A stretch of 64,000 bases of DNA, taken from the NCBI GenBank assembly GCA_020635815.1, contig JACJZB010000010.1, forward strand, positions 1-64,000. Reading direction: 5' to 3'. The position numbers and the translations under genes were made by a program. The notes beneath the pieces are model-generated. The model ran no database searches and was not told where the DNA came from. It saw only the letters and a list, made by a program, of their open reading frames with translations. This document shows, one piece after another, positions 58,844 to 64,000 of this stretch. Numbering within the stretch: position 1 is the first letter of the stretch; every line of letters begins with the position of its first letter. This DNA is from Flavobacteriales bacterium (lineage in GTDB: Bacteria; Bacteroidota; Bacteroidia; Flavobacteriales_E; Vicingaceae).

Positions 58844-61800
58844 ATGTTAATTTAACTTCAACATCTACCTATGTAGGTTTAATGTTGTATTCTGGTTGCC
58901 CAACCTCAGGCGCTTGTGTTGCAAGTTCGAGTTCATCAGCAGGAAATCAAAGCTTAACTACTATTAGTGTTACTGCAGGAACAACTTATTATATAATGGT
59001 TGATAGTTGGCCTTCTCCAGATTGTACTCCTAGTTTTAATATAAATGTATCAGCACCAGTAGTGCCAACACCAACAGTTCAAGATTGCGATGGTGCAATA
59101 CCTGTGTGTCAAAATACTTACTCTGAGTCAACAGCTTACTCAGGAACAGGTACTTATCCTAACGAAATTGATGCTGGACCATCTTGTTTAGGGTCTGGTG
59201 AAAAAAATGATGTATGGTACATTTTTACGACGCAAACAGCAGGTAATGTTTGTTTTACGATTGATCCAAATGTAAATAGCGATGATTATGATTGGGCTGT
59301 TTTTGATTTAACTAACAATAACTGTAGTGAGATATATACTAACCCTGCTTTAGAAGTTAGCTGTAATTATAGTGGTACTAGTGGTAATACTGGAGCTAAT
59401 GGCTTAGGAGGTGCACAAAATAACCCTTGTATTCCAGTAGGTGCGGGAGAAACTTATGTGTTAAATGTTAGCCAATTCTCTACTTCAACAAATGGATATT
59501 CTTTAAATTTTGGTGCTTCAACTGCTACTATTTTTGATAACGTACCGCCATCAATACAATCAGTAGATCTTCCTATTGCTTGTGGGGCAACAACACTTTC
59601 ATTCGATTTCTCTGAAAATATATTATGTAGTTCTTTACAAGATGGTGATTTTACTTTATCTGGTCCAGGAGGACCTTACACCTTGTCTGGAATAACTGGT
59701 GCAAACTGTGCTGCTGGTGGTACTCAAGAGAATAACTTTTCAGTGACTGTTTCGCCGGCATTAACAGTAGCTGGAGCATATTCGCTATGTTTGGTTAATG
59801 GTAGTGGTTCAGTAGAAGATTTATGTGGAAATGTAGCTCCTGCTGGGTGTTTAAATTTTAACATTACAAATAGTGTTGTAGCTAATGCGGGAGCAGATAG
59901 AACAATTTGTCAAGGTGCTTCAACTACTATAGGAGGTTCACCAACAGGAAGCGGGAGTAGCGGTTATACTTATGCATGGACACCAACTACTGGTTTAAAT
60001 AATGCAGCAATTGCTAACCCTATAGCTTCGCCAACATCAACTACTACATATACAGTAGTAGTTACTGATGGAGGAGGTTGTTCTGCTTCTGATCAAGTTG
60101 ATGTGACTGTTACACCAACTGTTACTCCTACTTTTAATGCTATTGCAGATGTTTGTCAGAATGCAACTGCACCTACTTTGCCTACCACATCAACAAATGG
60201 GGTTACTGGTTCGTGGAGTCCGGCTGTTTCTACAGCTACAGCAGGAACAACGACATATACGTTCACGCCAAATGCTGGTCAATGTGCTACAACTACCTCG
60301 TTAGATATTACTGTAACACCTTTAATAGCACCAACGTTTACTCCAGTTTCATCAGTCTGTCAGAATGCTACAGCTCCTGTATTGCCTACTACTTCTAATA
60401 ATGGAATTACAGGCTCATGGAATCCAGCTGTTTCTACAGCTACAGCTGGAACAGCGACATACATCTTTACCCCAGCAGCCGGGCAGTGTGCTGACACAGC
60501 AAGTATTAAGATTCTTGTAAACCCAAATCCTGTACCTACAACATCTGCGGATAGTGTTCTTTGTAATGGGGGTTCTACAGGTTCTGTTACTGTAACGGGA
60601 GTAACTGGAACGAGTGCTTTTCCTGGGGGCTATGGTTATTCATGGGATGACGATGCCACTTTACCTGCACTTGCAAACACTCAAACTGCAAATGGATTAA
60701 GTGCTGGTGCTTATATAGTTACCGTTACGGACTTAACTACAACATGTAAAGGAAAAGATACTATAATTGTATATGAACCACCTCTTTTAACAGCAACAAA
60801 TACACCTACTAATCCAGCCTGTGCTCAAGATACAACTGGAAGTATTACTGCTAATCCAAATGGAGGTACAGGTGCTTATACTTATTCTTGGGCTCCAGGT
60901 GGTCAGACTACTCAAACAGCAACAGGATTATCTGCGGGAATTCTTTATACGTGTACAATTACTGACCACAATAATTGTCCAGTGACAACGAGTGCAACTT
61001 TAACTGACCCTCCAGGGATGGATTTAGATAGTAGTATGACGGTTGCAAGCTGTGGAGCTTCTGATGGAAGTGCAACAGTAACAGTTGTGTCTGGAGGAAG
61101 TGGAAATTATACTTATTCATGGGCTCCTGGAGGAAGCACATCAGCGACAGCAACAAATATACCTGCTGGTACATATACTGCAACAGTAGTTGATGTTAAT
61201 CTAGGGTGTACTTCAACTATTTCTGTAGTAGTTACTTCTACTACTGCCATAACAGCAACTGCAACATTGGTAAATGATGTGTTGTGTAATGGAGATACAA
61301 CAGGAGTTGCTTATGCAACTTCTCCTGATGGAGTGCCAACATTCTCTTATTTGTGGGACGATACAGGTGCAAGTACAAATGATACCTTAATTGCTGTAGC
61401 TGGAACATATAATGTAACCATAACTGATGGTAGTGGATGTACAGGTACTGCATCTGTAGTTATTGGGGAGCCAACTCCGGTTGTTGCTTCAATTACTGCA
61501 AGTGCAGATGAATCGTGTTTAGGAGCTAATGATGGAACAGCAACCGCTGGAGGAGCTCAAGGTACAGGCGGATATACTTATTCTTGGAATACATCACCAC
61601 CAAAAACTACTCAAACAGTAACAGGTTTAGCTCCAGGTACTTATGTTGTAACGGTTTACGATGATAATTTTTGTTCAGATACAGCATCGGTAGTAATAAA
61701 TCCAGGGCCTGAACTAACAACTAGTCATACTTCAGTTGATGTGAAATGTTTTGGAGAAACTACAGGATCTATAGATGTAACTATTGGAGGAGCACCAGGA

Positions 61801-64000
61801 CCCATTAATTATGCTTGGACTCCAAGTGGAGGAGCTTCTGAAGATCCTGTTGGATTGGGAGCAGGAACTTATTATTTAACAGCAACCAGTATGGGGTGTA
61901 CTGTAAAAGACACTGTTAAGATTTTTGAGCCAACACAATTGGTAGCAGCTATAGATTCAGTTCATGATGCTTTGTGTAATGGAGATGCTAATGGAGAAGC
62001 TTTCGCTTCTGCTTCTGGAGGAGAAACACCTTATTCTTATTCATGGGATGCAGCAGCAGCTAGTCAGGCTGTTGCAAATGCAGGAGGTTTAAGTGCTGGA
62101 AATTATACTGTAACAGTAACGGATTCTAATAACTGTACAGCAACGGCTGTAGCCTCAATTGGAGAACCAGCACCATTGGATGCTCTTTTAGGATCGTTAC
62201 CAGCATATTGTGGGTTAGATCAAGGAACAGTATGGGCTCAACCAACTAACGGAACTGCACCTTACACTTATGTGTGGGATTCAGCAGGAACTGTAATTGG
62301 AGCTACGGATACGGTAAATGGGCTTTACCCAGGTACCTACAGTTTAAATATAACAGACGCCAACAATTGTAAATTTAATTCAACAACAACAGTATCTGCA
62401 GCACCAGGAGGTGTCGCCTCTATCTCTGCTCAAACAGATGTAAGTTGTTTTGGAGATTCAAATGCTACAGCTACAGTTTCTTCAACAGGATATCCTGGTT
62501 TTACTTATTTATGGGATGCTGCGGCAGGGAATCAAACTACAAATCCTGCAACAGGATTAGCTCAAGGAACTTATAATGTGATAGTTACTGATACTTTAGG
62601 TTGCCAAATGACTACTTCGGTAACTATAACTGAACCTACGGCTTTAACTTTAACATTAAATGTTAATAATGTGTTTTGTCCAGACTCTTGTAATGGTTCA
62701 GTTATGTCAACTCCAGGAGGAGGAACTGCACCTTATTCTTATTTATGGAATGATCCAAGTTCTCAAATTACGCAAACAGCTTTTGGGTTATGTTCAGGTT
62801 ATATAAGTGTTACACTAAGCGATGATAAAAATTGCTCAGTTACAGATAGTATTTTAATTGCTAACCCACCTAAAATGATATTAGCATCAAGCACAGATTC
62901 ATCAAGTTGTAATCAAGCAGATGGAAACGCATACTTGAGTGTAGTAGCAAACGGAACAGCTCCTTTTACTTACGAATGGAGTGATGGAACAAATGTGCTA
63001 AGTAACGATAGTTCTTTGCTAGGAGTTACAGCAGGAACATATTATGGATTTGCTTTTGATTCATTAGGATGTAGTGTAATTGACACAGTAACAATATATG
63101 ATTTATCTGCTCCGCAAATTGATTCGGTAGTAGTTAACCATGTGCTATGTAATGGAAACAATACAGGTTCGGCTGAAGTTTTTGTTTCAGGGGGAGCTTT
63201 TCCTTATACTTATTCATGGAATGATGGAGCAAACCAAACAACACCCAATGCTACCAACTTAATAGCTGGAGGATATGTTGTTACAGTTACGGACACAAAT
63301 GGATGTGTAATATCTTCTCCAGCAAACGTTAATGAACCTGATGCTTTACAGATTACAAGTGGAGGAGTAAATCCTTCATGTACAGACTCAACGGATGGTT
63401 CAGTATGGGTAAATGCTCAGGGTGGAGTAATGCCTTATAGTTATGAATGGAATTCAAACCCTGCAATGATAAATGATACAATTTACAATTTACCTGAAAT
63501 AGTTGGTGGATATTCCGTTGTAGTTACAGATTCTAACAATTGTACAGCAATAGCCAATGTTAACTTAATTGATCCAGCTTTATTTACAATAAATGTATCA
63601 AGAGTTGATGTAGGTTGTGCAGGAGATAATACAGGTTCTGCAACAGTTACGGTAAACAATGGAATTTCTCCATTTACTTATTTGTGGAATGATCCAGCAA
63701 GTCAAACATCCCAAATAGCTTCGGGATTAGTAGCCAATACTTATAATGTAGTCGCTACGGATGACAACGGATGCCAAGCAAATGGGTCGATTATTATTAA
63801 TGAACCTGATACTTTAATAATTACCCTAGATACAACTGGAAACGTTACGTGTAATGGTATGACAGATGGCTATGCTCAAGTTAATGTAGTTGGTGGTTCT
63901 GGAGCATACTCGTTTGAATGGTCTTTAGGAGGAACAGTTGTGTCAACAGTTCAAAACCCTATAGGACTGGCAGCAGGTTTATATGCTGTTACAGTTACAG
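58843..64000 (+). CDS. Giant SprB-repeat cell-surface adhesin, main part, incomplete at window end
   Basis: An uninterrupted frame of about 1719 codons to the window edge; no stop was met on translating every line. Order: the rest of the first domain, a second Cys-rich region (about 59080-59520), a region starting VPPSIQSVDLPIACGA (59550-59870), a PKD-like region (NAGADRTICQG, 59884-60120), two tandem copies of a 63-71-residue module (60121-60525), then about 15 SprB repeats of 75-80 residues. Each repeat has an early Cys, a YTYSW-like motif, an AGTYTVTVTD-like motif and a late Cys. Such proteins are large surface adhesins, often in gliding motility, exported by type IX secretion. The C-terminus is outside, so the sorting signal is unseen. 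Without frame repair the first in-frame ATG is at 58882. Confidence 0.8.
60541..64000 (+). repeat. Array of about 15 SprB-type coding repeats
   Basis: W-containing motifs recur about every 230 bases: YGYSWDD, YTYSWAPG (twice), FSYLWDD, YTYSWNT, INYAWTP, YSYSWDA, YTYVWDS, FTYLWDA, YSYLWND, FTYEWSD, YTYSWND, YSYEWNS, FTYLWND and YSFEWSL. The DNA is diverged between units, so this is an old array rather than a recent tandem expansion. Confidence 0.82.

Noticed and set aside
60153..60398. A separate small plus-strand gene inside the adhesin region
   Set aside because: It is out of frame with the long adhesin reading frame, which is open throughout, and its composition is not protein-like.
60959..61453. 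Minus-strand open frames rich in Tyr, Leu and Gln inside the adhesin
   Set aside because: They mirror the repetitive Thr/Ala/Gly codons of the SprB repeats and contain no recognisable domain.

Overview
The window looks like a chromosomal segment of a low-G+C member of the Bacteroidota, most likely Flavobacteriales or a close relative. This rests on several things seen together. The genes include a TonB-dependent receptor with an N-terminal carboxypeptidase-regulatory-like domain, a TlpA/DUF4369 thioredoxin, a permease-M1 peptidase fusion, a DAHP synthase-chorismate mutase fusion, a bacterial GGGP synthase and an SprB-repeat adhesin. The putative promoters fit the Bacteroidota TTTG / TAnnTTTG pattern. 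Shine-Dalgarno sequences are scarce, and GTG and TTG starts occur. No rRNA, tRNA, CRISPR array, prophage or intact insertion sequence was found.

Layout. 1-7.9 kb: an ECF sigma factor with its membrane zinc-finger/TPR partner, an M13 metallopeptidase lipoprotein, an AlkD-like repair protein, TerC, an Nfu iron-sulfur scaffold and a TlpA-type thioredoxin lipoprotein. 8-11 kb: a three-gene, cysteine-rich, probably metal-related operon (small Cys protein, TonB receptor, HMA protein). 11-29.8 kb: housekeeping genes, including ndk, an ABC ATPase with a giant permease-aminopeptidase, arfB, dapF, mltG, a cation diffusion facilitator, DinB, a phosphohexomutase, recJ, the DAHP synthase fusion, dxs, engB and an alpha/beta hydrolase. 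30-46.8 kb: an almost complete division and cell wall (dcw) cluster in the order mraZ-rsmH-ftsL-ftsI-murE-mraY-murD-small gene-ftsW-murG-murC-ftsQ-ftsA-ftsZ, then a yqeY gene. A perfect triple AAAGTGG array upstream of mraZ is the likely MraZ operator. MurE carries the DNPR motif of meso-diaminopimelate ligases, which fits dapF at 16.7 kb. 47-58 kb: an esterase, DUF983, ABC-F, ChaN, a radical SAM protein, gcvP, GGGP synthase, a phosphopantetheinyl transferase and ahcY. 58.2-64 kb: a small secreted protein and the start of a huge SprB-repeat adhesin that runs off the window and is interrupted by a frameshift at a T tract.

The most unusual feature is a family of short G/C-rich palindromes with core CTCCCCTTCGGGGAG or close variants. 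They stand out in this AT-rich DNA and are read through in frame inside MurD (N-terminus), FtsQ (N-terminus), MurC (C-terminus) and the phosphopantetheinyl transferase (near the C-terminus); a fifth copy lies between mraY and murD. At both the mraY/murD and murC/ftsQ junctions two copies lie in opposite orientation around the start codon of the downstream gene. In MurD and FtsQ the identical 15-base core begins exactly 38 bases after the start codon. This resembles the protein-inserting palindromes of Rickettsia, but in essential cell wall and division genes. Other dispersed palindromes occur at 18.5, 19.8, 24.8 and 55.9 kb. A small gene between murD and ftsW resembles the MurD C-terminal domain.
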